A DNA stretch of 64,000 nucleotides from Arthrobacter sp. (GTDB taxonomy: Bacteria > Actinomycetota > Actinomycetes > Actinomycetales > Micrococcaceae): the NCBI RefSeq assembly GCF_031179985.1, contig NZ_JAPSHJ010000015.1, positions 1 to 64,000 on the forward strand. Direction: 5' to 3'. Position 1 is the stretch's first letter. Each line of letters begins with the position of its first letter. Shown here one piece after another: positions 26,626 to 35,661 of the stretch. The notes under the pieces were generated by a model, which was given only the letters and a program-made list of their open reading frames with translations, did not search any database and was not told the DNA's origin. The translations under genes and the position numbers were made by a program.

Positions 26626-27764
26626 GTGTCTGGGATGACCTGCAGGGCCAGAGCGCCGTCGTCGACCAGTTGCGCCAGGCCGCCGAGGGTGACGGTTTGA
26701 CTCACGCCTGGCTATTCACGGGGCCACCCGGGTCCGGCCGCTCCAATGCCGCCAAGGCGTTCGCGGCCGCGCTGAACTGCGACCAGGAAGATGTCACCAA
26801 GCGCGGCTGCGGCACATGTGCGGCCTGCCGCACCATTCTGGGCGAGACGCATTCAGACGTAACGTTCGTCCGCACCGACAAAGTCACCATCACTATCCAG
26901 GAATCGCGCGAACTGGTAGCCAAGGCCGGCAACAGGCCATCCTCCGGCCGGTGGCGGGTCATCGTCGTCGAAGACGCAGACCGAATGGCGGAACGCACCA
27001 CCAACGTGCTCCTCAAGGCCATCGAGGAGCCCACTCCCCGCACCATCTGGATGCTGTGTGCACCCTCCCCCGCTGATGTCCTCGTCACTATCCGCTCCCG
27101 TTGCCGTCCCGTAGCGCTGCGCCTCCCGCCGGCAGCGGATGTTGCCGCCCTCCTCGTGAAGCGCGACGGCGTGGAGCCGGCACTCGCTGAGCGGGCGGCT
27201 CGCGCGGCCCAGAGCCATGTGGGAATCGCGAGGCGGCTGGCCCGGGATCCAGACGCAAGGGAGCGCCGGCTGGAGACCGTTCGTTTCCCTTTGGGCCTGC
27301 GCGGGATAACGGCTGCAATCCTCATGGCCGAGAAACTCGTCAAGATTGCCACGGAGGAGGCCAACAGCTCCAATGAGGAGCGCGATGCCGCGGAAAAAGC
27401 CGCCCTCCTGGCGACGCTCGGGGCACCGGAAACCGGGACTCTGCCCCCGGCGATGAGGAGCCAGGTCAAGCAGCTCGAGGACGATCAGAAGCGGCGGGCC
27501 AAGCGGTCAATTACTGATTCCCTTGACCGCACGCTCACGGATCTGCTGTCCTTCTACCGGGATGTGCTCATTATCCAGATGGGGAACGCCGTGGAATTGG
27601 TGAACGTTGAGTTGAGGAGTGAGCTGGACGAGTTCGCGGCCCGCTCCAGCGCCGAAGCAACCCTCATGAGGATGGAAGCCATCAACAAGGCCCGCAATCG
27701 GATCACCACCACCAACGCTGCGCCTCTCCTGGCAGTCGAGTCCATGGCCGCCAGCCTCATCTGA
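26622..27764 (+). CDS. holB: DNA polymerase III subunit delta'
   Basis: The 380-residue clamp-loader subunit opens the sliding clamp with the tau/gamma and delta subunits. An AAA+-type domain has GPPGSGRS at 34-41, where Arg replaces the P-loop Lys; this fits delta', which is usually not an active ATPase. A zinc-binding set Cys53, Cys63, Cys66, Cys69 follows, then VVEDADRM and the sensor region IRSRCRP. It overlaps the tmk stop by four bases, so the two are co-translated. Confidence 0.93.
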   Translation: MSVWDDLQGQSAVVDQLRQAAEGDGLTHAWLFTGPPGSGRSNAAKAFAAALNCDQEDVTKRGCGTCAACRTILGETHSDVTFVRTDKVTITIQESRELVAKAGNRPSSGRWRVIVVEDADRMAERTTNVLLKAIEEPTPRTIWMLCAPSPADVLVTIRSRCRPVALRLPPAADVAALLVKRDGVEPALAERAARAAQSHVGIARRLARDPDARERRLETVRFPLGLRGITAAILMAEKLVKIATEEANSSNEERDAAEKAALLATLGAPETGTLPPAMRSQVKQLEDDQKRRAKRSITDSLDRTLTDLLSFYRDVLIIQMGNAVELVNVELRSELDEFAARSSAEATLMRMEAINKARNRITTTNAAPLLAVESMAASLI

Positions 27765-27857
27765 TTCAGCCAGGCGTCCGCTGCAGCGGAGCGTACAGTG
27801 AGCCTTCCCGGCCGGCACGGCCGATCCGGGCAGGCCGATATTTTGAAGGAGAACCGC

Positions 27858-29429
27858 ATGAAGCCTGCACGACGCCTGCCCGCACCACCCAGATCGGTGG
27901 TGACCGCAGTGCGGACTGCCGGCGCGATGGCGCTGGTTCTGCTGCTGGCATCGTGCAGTTTCTTCGGACAGCCCAAGGATCCGAAGCGGGATGATTCAAC
28001 AGGGCAGGCTGACCCCGCCATCGTAGACGCAGCTCCCGCAGAATTGCGGTCGTTCTATGAGCAGCGTGTCTCGTGGAAATCGTGCGAGGAACAGTTCCAG
28101 TGCGCCACGGTCAAGGTGCCTTTGGACTACAACCAGCCCGAAGGCGACAGCATTGAGATCGCTGCACTGCGCCTGCCTGCCAAAGGCAATAAGAAGGGGA
28201 GTCTGCTGGTGAACCCCGGCGGCCCCGGCGGTTCCGGCTATGACTTCGTGAAGAACTCCGGGACCACCAACATTTCTGACCGCGTCCGGTCCAACTACGA
28301 TCTTGTAGGTTTTGACCCCCGCGGTGTGAAACGCTCTGCCCCGGTCACCTGTCTCACTGACCAGGAACGTGATGCCGTCGCACAGCAAAACTACAATCTG
28401 GACCTCGACGCCGATCTGCAGGCCTATCTTGAGGCCAACAAGGCAACAATCGCCAAGTGCGTTGAGAAGACCGGCCCGGTCCTGGCCCATATCGACACCG
28501 TCAGCGCGGCCAAGGACCTGGATATCCTCCGCGCAGTGGTAAATGACCGCAAGCTCAACTACCTCGGATACTCATACGGCACCTTCCTCGGCTCCACCTA
28601 CGCCTCCCTTTTCCCCGACAACGTTGGTCGAGTGGTGCTCGACGGCGCACTGGACCCCTCGCTGAGCAATGAGGAACTTACCCGCGGACAGGCACGTGCT
28701 TTCGAGAAGGCGATTCGCACCTACGTTTCAAGCTGCCTTCAGCAACAGGGCTGCCCGGTGACAGGAACCGTGGATACCGCGGTGCAGCAGATTCGTGACC
28801 TCATCCAGAGCGTTGCCGCCAACCCCCGCCAGGCAAAGGATGGCCGGGTAGTCACTGGCTCGACATTTGTGAGCGGCTTCATCCTGCCCTTCTACAACGA
28901 CGACAACTGGCCACTGCTGACGAAGGCCCTCGACGACGCCATGAAGGGCGACGCGTCAGGCATGCAGCAGCTCGCGGACTTCGGCGCTGACAGGAGTCCT
29001 GACGGCACTTACACCTCGAACAGCGGCTTCGCCTTCACAGCAATCAACTGCCTTGACTACCCCATGGTCACAGACACTGAGGGCATGCGGGCGGAGGAAC
29101 AGTTGCTGAAGCAGGATTCACCCACGTTGGGCTACTTCTTCGCGTACGGCGGCACCAACTGCAAGGACTGGCCATACAGGAATGTCCGGACGCCCGCACC
29201 AGTGGAATACCCCGGTTCCGCTCCCATCGTCGTCATCGGCACCACTGGCGACCCCGCAACGCCGGTTGAATGGGCCGAGGCCCTGCGCAAGCAACTCGGA
29301 AATGCCTCACTGGTGACTTGGAAGGGCGAGGGCCACACGGCTTACGGGCGGTCCAACAGCTGCGTCGAGGACGCGGTGGACCTCTATCTCATTGACGGCA
29401 AGTCCCCGGTAGACAACACCGTCTGCTGA
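27858..29429 (+). CDS. Secreted alpha/beta hydrolase (tripeptidyl aminopeptidase-like lipoprotein)
   Basis: The 523-residue exported lipoprotein (lipobox LLASC, Cys33) has an alpha/beta-hydrolase fold of the actinobacterial tripeptidyl/prolyl aminopeptidase type. The oxyanion loop NPGGPGGSG is near 119-127, nucleophile Ser239 is in GYSYGTFLG, and the C-terminal TAP-like domain carries GTTGDPATPVEWA (Asp) and GEGHTAYG (His). It probably trims peptides outside the membrane. I chose the ATG at 27858 because GAAGGAG lies seven bases upstream. A 14-bp palindrome (27777-27790) lies in the leader region. Confidence 0.9.
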   Translation: MKPARRLPAPPRSVVTAVRTAGAMALVLLLASCSFFGQPKDPKRDDSTGQADPAIVDAAPAELRSFYEQRVSWKSCEEQFQCATVKVPLDYNQPEGDSIEIAALRLPAKGNKKGSLLVNPGGPGGSGYDFVKNSGTTNISDRVRSNYDLVGFDPRGVKRSAPVTCLTDQERDAVAQQNYNLDLDADLQAYLEANKATIAKCVEKTGPVLAHIDTVSAAKDLDILRAVVNDRKLNYLGYSYGTFLGSTYASLFPDNVGRVVLDGALDPSLSNEELTRGQARAFEKAIRTYVSSCLQQQGCPVTGTVDTAVQQIRDLIQSVAANPRQAKDGRVVTGSTFVSGFILPFYNDDNWPLLTKALDDAMKGDASGMQQLADFGADRSPDGTYTSNSGFAFTAINCLDYPMVTDTEGMRAEEQLLKQDSPTLGYFFAYGGTNCKDWPYRNVRTPAPVEYPGSAPIVVIGTTGDPATPVEWAEALRKQLGNASLVTWKGEGHTAYGRSNSCVEDAVDLYLIDGKSPVDNTVC

Positions 29430-29575
29430 AACTCTTCACTGAAAACTTCCAAAACCCCCGTCACGTTCCGGCCTGCGGATGCTCTTACTAGTTAGACGGG
29501 CTTCAAACCGTCTGCAATGGGAGCTGTTTTGCGGCTGGGGCGGCCTAAACATGGGGGGCCGCTTTAATCGTAGAA

Positions 29576-29606
29576 GGTCCGGAGCCAGGTAATCAGGCTC
29601 CGGACC
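29576..29606 (+). terminator. Hairpin downstream of the secreted hydrolase gene
   Basis: A perfect 11-bp stem (GGTCCGGAGCC / GGCTCCGGACC) has a 9-base loop and is followed by CGCTTCATTTT. A smaller hairpin (GCGGCC near 29540-29562) lies just before it. The two may together end hydrolase transcription before the tRNA gene. Confidence 0.55.
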
Positions 29607-29692
29607 CGCTTCATTTTGACCCGGAACCTTGAACTCGATTACAGTTGTTTCTTGCATGATCCGGCCGGTTCGTCCGGTTGAGTTCGTGCGGT

Positions 29693-29765
29693 GCTTCCTT
29701 AGCTCAGTCGGTAGAGCGTTTCACTCGTAATGAAAAGGTCATCAGTTCGATTCTGATAGGAAGCT
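29693..29765 (+). tRNA. tRNA-Thr (anticodon CGT)
   Basis: The 73-nt cloverleaf has acceptor GCTTCCT/AGGAAGC, D-arm AGCTCAGTCGGTAGAGC, anticodon stem TTTCA/TGAAA with loop CTCGTAA (anticodon CGT), and T-arm with GTTCGATTC. The discriminator is T and no CCA is encoded. It stands alone. Confidence 0.95.
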
Positions 29766-29768
29766 CGA

Positions 29769-29811
29769 AAAAGAACCCGTCGTTCCAAGGAACCGGCGGG
29801 GTTTCTTTTTT
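29769..29811 (+). terminator. Terminator after tRNA-Thr
   Basis: GAACCCGTCGTTCC and GGAACCGGCGGGGTTTC form an imperfect stem immediately after the tRNA, followed by TTTTTT. Confidence 0.85.
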
Positions 29812-30039
29812 GCCTGTTCGACGGGATCGAACCGAATGCCGGAACAATCCATCCTTCTCGGAGGCCAAAAAATCGCGGCTGCAGCCCGGGACGTCCAAGC
29901 GTACTGAGAGCTTGGCCAACTCCCTACCGCGGACACCTTTACATCTCCGCTTCTCCTCGCCCACAATGAGTCGCATCAGCCAGCACTGGGCCAGCAGCGC
30001 GCTGTCACTCAATACATGCCACATCAAAGGGGCCATGAC

Positions 30040-30894
30040 ATGGATGACAACACAGATGTTAAAGAGGCGGACCGGGCGCTGAAGCAAAAGCACCGGGCCA
30101 TGTGGGCCCAGGGCGACTACCCGGCCTTGGCCAGTGAACTGATTCCGGACCTCGGGGCCATCCTCGTCGACACCTGCGGAATCAAGCCCGGTCAGCGGGT
30201 CCTGGACGTTGCCGCGGGCGCAGGCAATGCCGCTATTCCCGCCGCCATGATGGGCGCCCGGGTAGTGGCCAGCGACCTCACACCGGAACTGTTCGACGCC
30301 GGCCGCCACTTGGCAGCCGATCGCGGCGTCGAGTTGGAATGGATGGAAGGTGACGCCGAGGCCCTGCCGTTCGAGGACAACGAGTTCGACGTGGTGATGT
30401 CCTGCCTGGGTGTCATGTTTGCGCCACACCACCAGGCGGGCGCGGACGAGCTGGTCCGGGTATGCAAGCCCGGCGGGACCATCGGACTGTTGAACTGGAC
30501 GCCCGAGGGGTTCCTCGGGAGGATGTTGGCAACGATGAAGCCGTTCGCTCCCCCGCCCCCACCAGGCGCCCAACCCCCTCCCCTCTGGGGCAGCGAGGAC
30601 CACGTTCGGGAGCTCTTCGGCGACAGAATCACAGACGTCCAGGCCCGCAAGCAGACGGTGACCATCCGGACCTTCCACAGGCCGGAGGACTTCCTTCATT
30701 ACTTCAAGTCCCACTACGGCCCCACAATCTCCGTCTACAAATTCCTGGGGGACGACGCAGAGAAGGTCAACGCATTGGACAAGGCCCTCACAGAGCTGGC
30801 CGAGGCTTTCAGCGACACCCACGGCGATTCGCCGACGCAGATGGAGTGGGAATATCTGCTGCTCACCGCCAAGAAAGCCCGCAACGGAATTTAG
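30040..30894 (+). CDS. Class I SAM-dependent methyltransferase
   Basis: The 284-residue methyltransferase (UbiE/methyltransferase-11 type) has motif I VLDVAAGAGNAAI near 51-63, acidic loop ASDLTPELF, and post-motif FEDNEFDVVMSCLGVMF. The mid-region contains a run of prolines (APPPPPGAQPPP). Substrate unknown. I chose the ATG at 30040 with AAAGGGG nine bases upstream; an in-frame ATG eight codons earlier lacks this. The stop overlaps the stop codon of the convergent RCC1 gene. The 274 bases between tRNA-Thr and this gene otherwise show nothing but the tRNA terminator. Confidence 0.85.
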   Translation: MDDNTDVKEADRALKQKHRAMWAQGDYPALASELIPDLGAILVDTCGIKPGQRVLDVAAGAGNAAIPAAMMGARVVASDLTPELFDAGRHLAADRGVELEWMEGDAEALPFEDNEFDVVMSCLGVMFAPHHQAGADELVRVCKPGGTIGLLNWTPEGFLGRMLATMKPFAPPPPPGAQPPPLWGSEDHVRELFGDRITDVQARKQTVTIRTFHRPEDFLHYFKSHYGPTISVYKFLGDDAEKVNALDKALTELAEAFSDTHGDSPTQMEWEYLLLTAKKARNGI

Positions 30895-33332
30895 TCCTGC
30901 AGGTCGCTGATCCCGGTGATGTAGGCAACGGTGGCCGGTCCAGGGCTTCTGTCAAGCGAATAAGCGTAGTCGACATACGAGCCTCCGGGATTGGCCCCCC
31001 AGCCGCGAACAGATCCGTCATTCAACAGTGCAAACGTACTTACGCCCGCGGTGCTCTTCACTTCCTTCACGTCGGTCAGCTCCAACACCGGCGTGGGCAC
31101 TGCGACGTCTGTCTCGTCCCCGCCCGTTCCAAGCAGGATCCCGGCGTGGTAGCCCCAGGCCCGGACGGTTCCGTCATTCAGGACCACGAAGGAGTTGTTC
31201 CTGTTGCAGGTAATGTCCTTAGCGTTTTTGACACCGATAGGCTCAACCGGCAGCATGCTTTCGGTCGTCGTACCATCACCAAGCCTCCCGGTCCCGTTCC
31301 AGCCCCAGGTTCGGACCGTTCCATCGCCCATCAGCGCGCAGCGGCCATCTGAGATTTTCCGTGCCCCGAAAAGTTCCGGGATTTCTGCCGGGGAAGAGCT
31401 GCCTTGGGACGACCCGTTGCCAAGAGGCCTGCCGCCCCAACCCATTACCCTTCCGTCCGTAAGAAACGCGTAGGCATTGCCGCCTTCAGTGGAGATCTCC
31501 TGAACGCCCGTCAGACCTGGAATTTCCATGGGGGTGGGATGGGGGTAGTACCCTGAGCCCAGCCTTACGCCCCAGGCCTTGACCGTGCCGTCGTTCATCA
31601 GGGCATGGACACTGGAGCCACCGACTGCAATCGACTGAACACCGGCCAGCCCAGGAACCTCGGCGGGTATGGACCTCGTGGTTGGGGAGTCAGGGCCTGT
31701 GCTGGTGCCATCGCCAAGCTGTCCATACTGGTTTTGACCCCACGCCCACACGGTTCCGTCGTTTCGCACCGCATAGGCGTTGGCCACATCGATTGCAACC
31801 TGTTTCACGTTTGTGAGCCCCTTTGCCTGGACCGGCAGGCTGCTGTGGGTGACGGTTCCGTTGCCGAGCACACCGGTTGTGTTGTAGCCCCAGCCCCATA
31901 CGGTCCCATCCTTGAGTCTCGCCAACTTTGTGCCGGTTCCGGTGACGGAAGCAACACCGGCAAGTCCCTTGACCTTTGTTGGGTAGTCATGGGCGGTGGT
32001 AGTTCCGTTGCCAAGCTCGCCGTAAGTATTCCGTCCCCAGGCATAGACCGCATCGATTGGCGTGCCCGCCACAAAGTAGCCGGCTGAGTCCGCGATGAGG
32101 TGCACCGGAAAGTGGGAGTTGTTCGTCAGTAAGATGGTGCCGTCGCTCCCCACGAGGGTGTTGACGAGGTTGGGTACGGTCTGGCCCCGTACGAAGTTCA
32201 GGTTTGACGTAGCTGGGGCGGTCGTCCCACCGGGGTAGACGGTAATATTCCCGGCAGATTCGGGGCTGGTGACAGTGACATTGAGTGCCATGGCTGCAAC
32301 GCCGACGGCCGGTATTCCACCCCGGCCGGTGACCTTCACACGAATGGTTCGATGTGCCTCAACGGTGGAATTGTAGCGAGTATCCAATTGCCGGAATGGC
32401 GTGCGGGCAGCGAAGGCCCCTGCTTCCGCGGCGGTACCGGCGAGGTAATACCCTGCGGTGTCTGCCAGAAGGTGGACCGTTGAGTTCGAGTTGTTCGTCA
32501 GAGCAATAGTCCCGTCTGCTCCGACAGGACTCTGGACGAAGTTGGGTACCGTCTGGCCCGCCACGAAGTTGAGGTTGGAAGTTCCCGGCTGGGACGTACC
32601 GCCCGCATAGACAGTGATGTTTCCGGCCGTTCCCGGGTTGGTAACCGTGACGTTTACGGCCACTGCCAACACACCCGAGACAGGGATCCCCCCACGGCCG
32701 GTGACTTTGACCCGCATCGTTGCCCAGGGTGCAATCGCATTGTTGTAGCGCGTGTCCAGTTGCCTGAAAGGAGTCTGCGAGGAGAATGCTCCGGGATTCG
32801 TGACGGAACCGCCCAGGTAATAGCCTGAACTGTCCGCGATGAGATCCACGTTGGAGTTGGAATTGTTGGTAAGGGCGACGGTGCCGTCCGAGCCAATGGG
32901 AGAGATGACGAAGTTAGGGACCGTCTGGCCTGTGTTGAAGTTGAGGTTCGACGTACCTGGCTGTGCGGTGCCGCCGGCGTACACCGTGATGTTGCCCGCT
33001 TGCCCCGTGTTGGTGACCGTGACGTTCACTGCAACGGCAGACACCCCGGAGGCAGGAATTCCGCCCTGGCCCGTCACCTTGACCCGGATGGTCCCCCAGG
33101 CCGGAACAGGACGGCTGAATCCACCGCGCCCAGTACGCGTGTCCAACTGCCGATAAGGCGTCAGCGAGACAAAGGCCCCTGGTATAGCAGGATCAGGCCT
33201 GCCCCCAAGAACAGCAATATTGTCTGAGTCACTGCCATCGGCGTTCGCTGCCCCGGGCACTGCAATGGAGGTGCCGAGCAGAGCCAGAATAACGGCCACC
33301 CAAAGAACAAGCCTGAAAACGAATGCACGCAC
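30891..33332 (-). CDS. Secreted RCC1-repeat protein with three N-terminal beta-domain repeats
   Basis: The 813-residue exported protein has a signal peptide (about 1-31). Three tandem domains follow, each beginning RQLDTR (residues 61, 190 and 314) and containing VNVTVT, GNITVY, TSNLNF, GQTVPN and LTNNS. The C-terminal half (about 430-813) holds RCC1-type repeats of the form WGxNxxGxLGNGT, which fold as a beta-propeller. The N-terminal domain type is common in secreted actinobacterial proteins. Function is unknown; binding to a surface or polymer is a guess. GTG start with GGGGGGA upstream. Its TAA overlaps the convergent methyltransferase stop. Confidence 0.87.
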   Translation of the reverse strand: MRAFVFRLVLWVAVILALLGTSIAVPGAANADGSDSDNIAVLGGRPDPAIPGAFVSLTPYRQLDTRTGRGGFSRPVPAWGTIRVKVTGQGGIPASGVSAVAVNVTVTNTGQAGNITVYAGGTAQPGTSNLNFNTGQTVPNFVISPIGSDGTVALTNNSNSNVDLIADSSGYYLGGSVTNPGAFSSQTPFRQLDTRYNNAIAPWATMRVKVTGRGGIPVSGVLAVAVNVTVTNPGTAGNITVYAGGTSQPGTSNLNFVAGQTVPNFVQSPVGADGTIALTNNSNSTVHLLADTAGYYLAGTAAEAGAFAARTPFRQLDTRYNSTVEAHRTIRVKVTGRGGIPAVGVAAMALNVTVTSPESAGNITVYPGGTTAPATSNLNFVRGQTVPNLVNTLVGSDGTILLTNNSHFPVHLIADSAGYFVAGTPIDAVYAWGRNTYGELGNGTTTAHDYPTKVKGLAGVASVTGTGTKLARLKDGTVWGWGYNTTGVLGNGTVTHSSLPVQAKGLTNVKQVAIDVANAYAVRNDGTVWAWGQNQYGQLGDGTSTGPDSPTTRSIPAEVPGLAGVQSIAVGGSSVHALMNDGTVKAWGVRLGSGYYPHPTPMEIPGLTGVQEISTEGGNAYAFLTDGRVMGWGGRPLGNGSSQGSSSPAEIPELFGARKISDGRCALMGDGTVRTWGWNGTGRLGDGTTTESMLPVEPIGVKNAKDITCNRNNSFVVLNDGTVRAWGYHAGILLGTGGDETDVAVPTPVLELTDVKEVKSTAGVSTFALLNDGSVRGWGANPGGSYVDYAYSLDRSPGPATVAYITGISDLQD

Positions 33333-33433
33333 GAAGGTCCCCCCGCCAAGCGACCGCGGAGTGCCGTCGTTATCGCAGAGTATAGCCTGTGAGCGCCAAC
33401 AATTCCCCCGCTCTGTGTGAGATACAGAGTAAA

Positions 33434-33450
33434 GCCTGGTTTGATCAGGC
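33434..33450 (-). terminator. Weak hairpin after the YceI gene
   Basis: GCCTG and CAGGC form a short stem around a 7-base loop, followed on the minus strand by TTT. A weak terminator candidate close to the stop codon at 33456. Confidence 0.35.
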
Positions 33451-33455
33451 GGGAG

Positions 33456-34019
33456 CTATGCGGGCTGTTCCTCGACCTTTACAGCGGAGATCTCGAATTC
33501 CAAGGTGATTTTGTCTGAGATCAGGACTCCGCCGGAGTCCAGCGCAGCGTTCCAGGTGAGGCCGAAGTCCTGCCTGTCAATCCGGCGCGACCCTTCAAAT
33601 CCCGCGCGGAGGTTGCCCATGGGGTCGCGTTCGACTCCCATGAAGTCCAACGGGATTGCGATGTCCTTGGTCACGCCGCGGATGGTGACGTCACCGCCCA
33701 CAATAAAGTGGCCGTCGTCGACCTGGTCCACGCGGTTGCTTGAGAACGTGATCTCTGGAAACTGCGGTGCATCAAAGAATTCGTTTGTGCGCAGGTGTTG
33801 GTCCCGGTCCGCGTTGCGTGTATCGATGCTGCCCACCTGGATGGTCATGCGTGCGGAGGAACGCTCGGGGTTTTCGCCGTCGACATCGATGACGCCCTCA
33901 AAGTCATTGAACGCCCCGCGGACCTTCGTGACCATTGCGTGGCGGGTGGAAAACCCGATGCGGGTGTGGGTGGGGTCAAAGCGCCACGTGCCCGAAAAGT
34001 TCGATGAGATTTCAGCCAT
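33456..34019 (-). CDS. YceI-family lipid-binding protein
   Basis: The 187-residue protein has the YceI lipocalin-like fold: GTWRFDPTHTRIGFSTRHAM at the N-terminus, the central FDAPQFPEITFSS strand pair and the DFGLTWN motif. The family binds isoprenoid or other amphiphilic lipids. No signal peptide is present, so it is probably cytoplasmic here. I chose the ATG at 34019 with AGGAGG at good spacing; the frame is open 20 codons further. Upstream 34080-34258 holds no gene. Confidence 0.9.
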   Translation of the reverse strand: MAEISSNFSGTWRFDPTHTRIGFSTRHAMVTKVRGAFNDFEGVIDVDGENPERSSARMTIQVGSIDTRNADRDQHLRTNEFFDAPQFPEITFSSNRVDQVDDGHFIVGGDVTIRGVTKDIAIPLDFMGVERDPMGNLRAGFEGSRRIDRQDFGLTWNAALDSGGVLISDKITLEFEISAVKVEEQPA

Positions 34020-34258
34020 TGGAATGCCTCCTGTGCAGGCGTGCCGGCACAGGGACTGTGCTGCGGAAAGGTGTAGCAACAGTAACAGACCGCCACCCTC
34101 TCATCTGTTGGGGCGACGGCACAGCCGCTAAACGTTACGCCCCGAAGTCCCTGCCCGAAGCCTGGCAGCTGCACACCTCTGAGGCCCGGAAATATCGTGC
34201 GGCCCGGACGGGTTGGAGCGTTTGAGTGCACCACCGCCTCAACAGGGAATCGAGACAC

Positions 34259-34834
34259 ATGAAGCTGTTTTCACTGCTCAGGGAGGACCTGCTGGCAGCA
34301 CGGTCCCAGGATCCCGCTGCGACGAGCGCGGTTGAAGTAGGCCTGCTCTACTCAGGGGTGCATGCCTTGTGGATGTACCGGCTGACGCACATCCTCTGGC
34401 AAAGGCCCAGGACAAGGGGTGTTGCCCGCCTGCTTTCCCAGGCTACTCGGGCCTTGACGGGCATAGGGATACATCCGGGCGCTTCAGTTGGGCGACGTCT
34501 CTTCATCGACCACGGCACTGGAGTCGTGATTGGTGAAACAGCCGTTATCGGCGACGACGTCCTCATCTACCAGGGTGTAACTCTCGGCGGGAAAGCTCTG
34601 GACCAGCAGAAGCGCCATCCGACTATTGGCGACAGGGTCATGCTGGGTTCTGGTGCAAAGGTGCTCGGCCCGGTGACGATCGGAAGCGATTCGGCGATCG
34701 GCGCAAATGCTGTTGTTGTTACCGATATCCCCGGGGGTGCGATCGCCGTGGGCATACCGGCTCACTGGCGGTTTCGTGATGCAAATGAAGTTGTCCCCCG
34801 GGATGTCTTCATTGATCCGGTACTCCTGACCTGA
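34259..34834 (+). CDS. cysE: Serine O-acetyltransferase
   Basis: The 191-residue enzyme makes O-acetylserine, the cysteine precursor, from serine and acetyl-CoA. It is the short EpsC/CysE type: an N-terminal helical region (LREDLLAARSQDPA), then left-handed beta-helix hexapeptide repeats from about 70 (GIGIHPGASVG, IDHGTGVVIGETAVIGD, VTLGGKALD, GDRVMLGSGAKVLG). I chose the ATG at 34259 with AGGGA upstream; the frame is open 11 codons earlier. No cysK is adjacent. Confidence 0.93.
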   Translation: MKLFSLLREDLLAARSQDPAATSAVEVGLLYSGVHALWMYRLTHILWQRPRTRGVARLLSQATRALTGIGIHPGASVGRRLFIDHGTGVVIGETAVIGDDVLIYQGVTLGGKALDQQKRHPTIGDRVMLGSGAKVLGPVTIGSDSAIGANAVVVTDIPGGAIAVGIPAHWRFRDANEVVPRDVFIDPVLLT

Positions 34835-34853
34835 TTCGTCACCACTTCGGCCG

Positions 34854-34884
34854 ATCCATTCCATCACCTCCCGATGGGATGGAT
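34854..34884 (+). terminator. Hairpin after cysE
   Basis: ATCCATTCCATC and GATGGGATGGAT form a 12-bp stem (one mismatch) with a 7-base loop. No T run follows, so termination is uncertain. Confidence 0.4.
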
Positions 34885-34904
34885 TAATGGTGCACAATGA
34901 ACGC

Positions 34905-35609
34905 ATGTGCGGCCGATACGTGATGTCCCGAGCCACCGGCGATCTCCTCGCCTACTTTGATGCCCAGGAGACCGAAGGGCGCCCAGCACCTCCCAGCTGG
35001 AATGTGGCGCCGACCAATGACGTCCCCATCATCACTGAAAAACCAGCGGAGGAAGCCCCGAAGCGCCGTCTCCTTATTGCCAAGTGGGGACTGGTGCCGT
35101 CCTGGGCCAAGGACACGAAGATCGGCTCCAAGCTCATCAATGCCCGGAGCGAAACCATCCTGGATAAACCTGCGTTCAGGAAGGCTGCCATCAAGCGCAG
35201 GGCACTGATTCCCGCCGAGGGGTATTACGAGTGGGAGAAGACAGAGGATGGGAAGAAAATCCCCAACTACCTCTACTCGCAGGACGATGAACTCCTGGCC
35301 TTCGCGGGACTCTACGAGTTCTGGCCGGATCCGTCCTTGCCCGAGGACGACCCAAACAGATGGCTGCTCACGTTCACGGTGCTGACCACCACTGCTCAAG
35401 ATTCCCTTGGCCACGTCCACGATAGATCGCCCGTTATCGTTCCACGGGAGATGTTCGCCGACTGGCTGAACCCGGAACTGAGTGACAAGGAAGAGGTGCA
35501 GCAATTGTTGGATTCCATGCCGGAGCCGATCCTCACACCGCGGATTGTGAGCGACCGGGTGAACAGCGTTCGCAACAACGGCCCGGAGCTCATCGAGCCT
35601 GCCGAATGA
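34905..35609 (+). CDS. SOS response-associated peptidase (SRAP, YedK/HMCES-like)
   Basis: The 234-residue SRAP protein forms a covalent thiazolidine link with abasic sites in single-stranded DNA through Cys2 and can act as a self-peptidase. Visible residues: Cys2 in MCGRYV (after loss of Met1), Asn33 in SWNVAPTN, Glu105 in PAEGYYEW, and His in HDRSPVI. I chose the ATG at 34905 because Cys must follow Met; an upstream ATG would bury it. A -10-like CACAAT ends six bases before the start, so the mRNA may be leaderless. Confidence 0.92.
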   Translation: MCGRYVMSRATGDLLAYFDAQETEGRPAPPSWNVAPTNDVPIITEKPAEEAPKRRLLIAKWGLVPSWAKDTKIGSKLINARSETILDKPAFRKAAIKRRALIPAEGYYEWEKTEDGKKIPNYLYSQDDELLAFAGLYEFWPDPSLPEDDPNRWLLTFTVLTTTAQDSLGHVHDRSPVIVPREMFADWLNPELSDKEEVQQLLDSMPEPILTPRIVSDRVNSVRNNGPELIEPAE

Positions 35610-35661
35610 GACGCTTTCTCCGCTGAACGGACCGCTGGTCCTGGCACCCAAACGGCCGGCC

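Noticed and set aside
26721..26744. Arg in place of the P-loop Lys in HolB as a mutation
   Set aside because: The delta' subunit is usually not an active ATPase, so a degenerate P-loop is normal.
29820..29850. tRNA-like T-arm (GGTTCGATCCC on the minus strand) after tRNA-Thr
   Set aside because: No acceptor, D or anticodon arm can be built around it.
30891..32050. DNA repeats in the RCC1 gene
   Set aside because: The periodicity is explained by protein repeats in an open frame.
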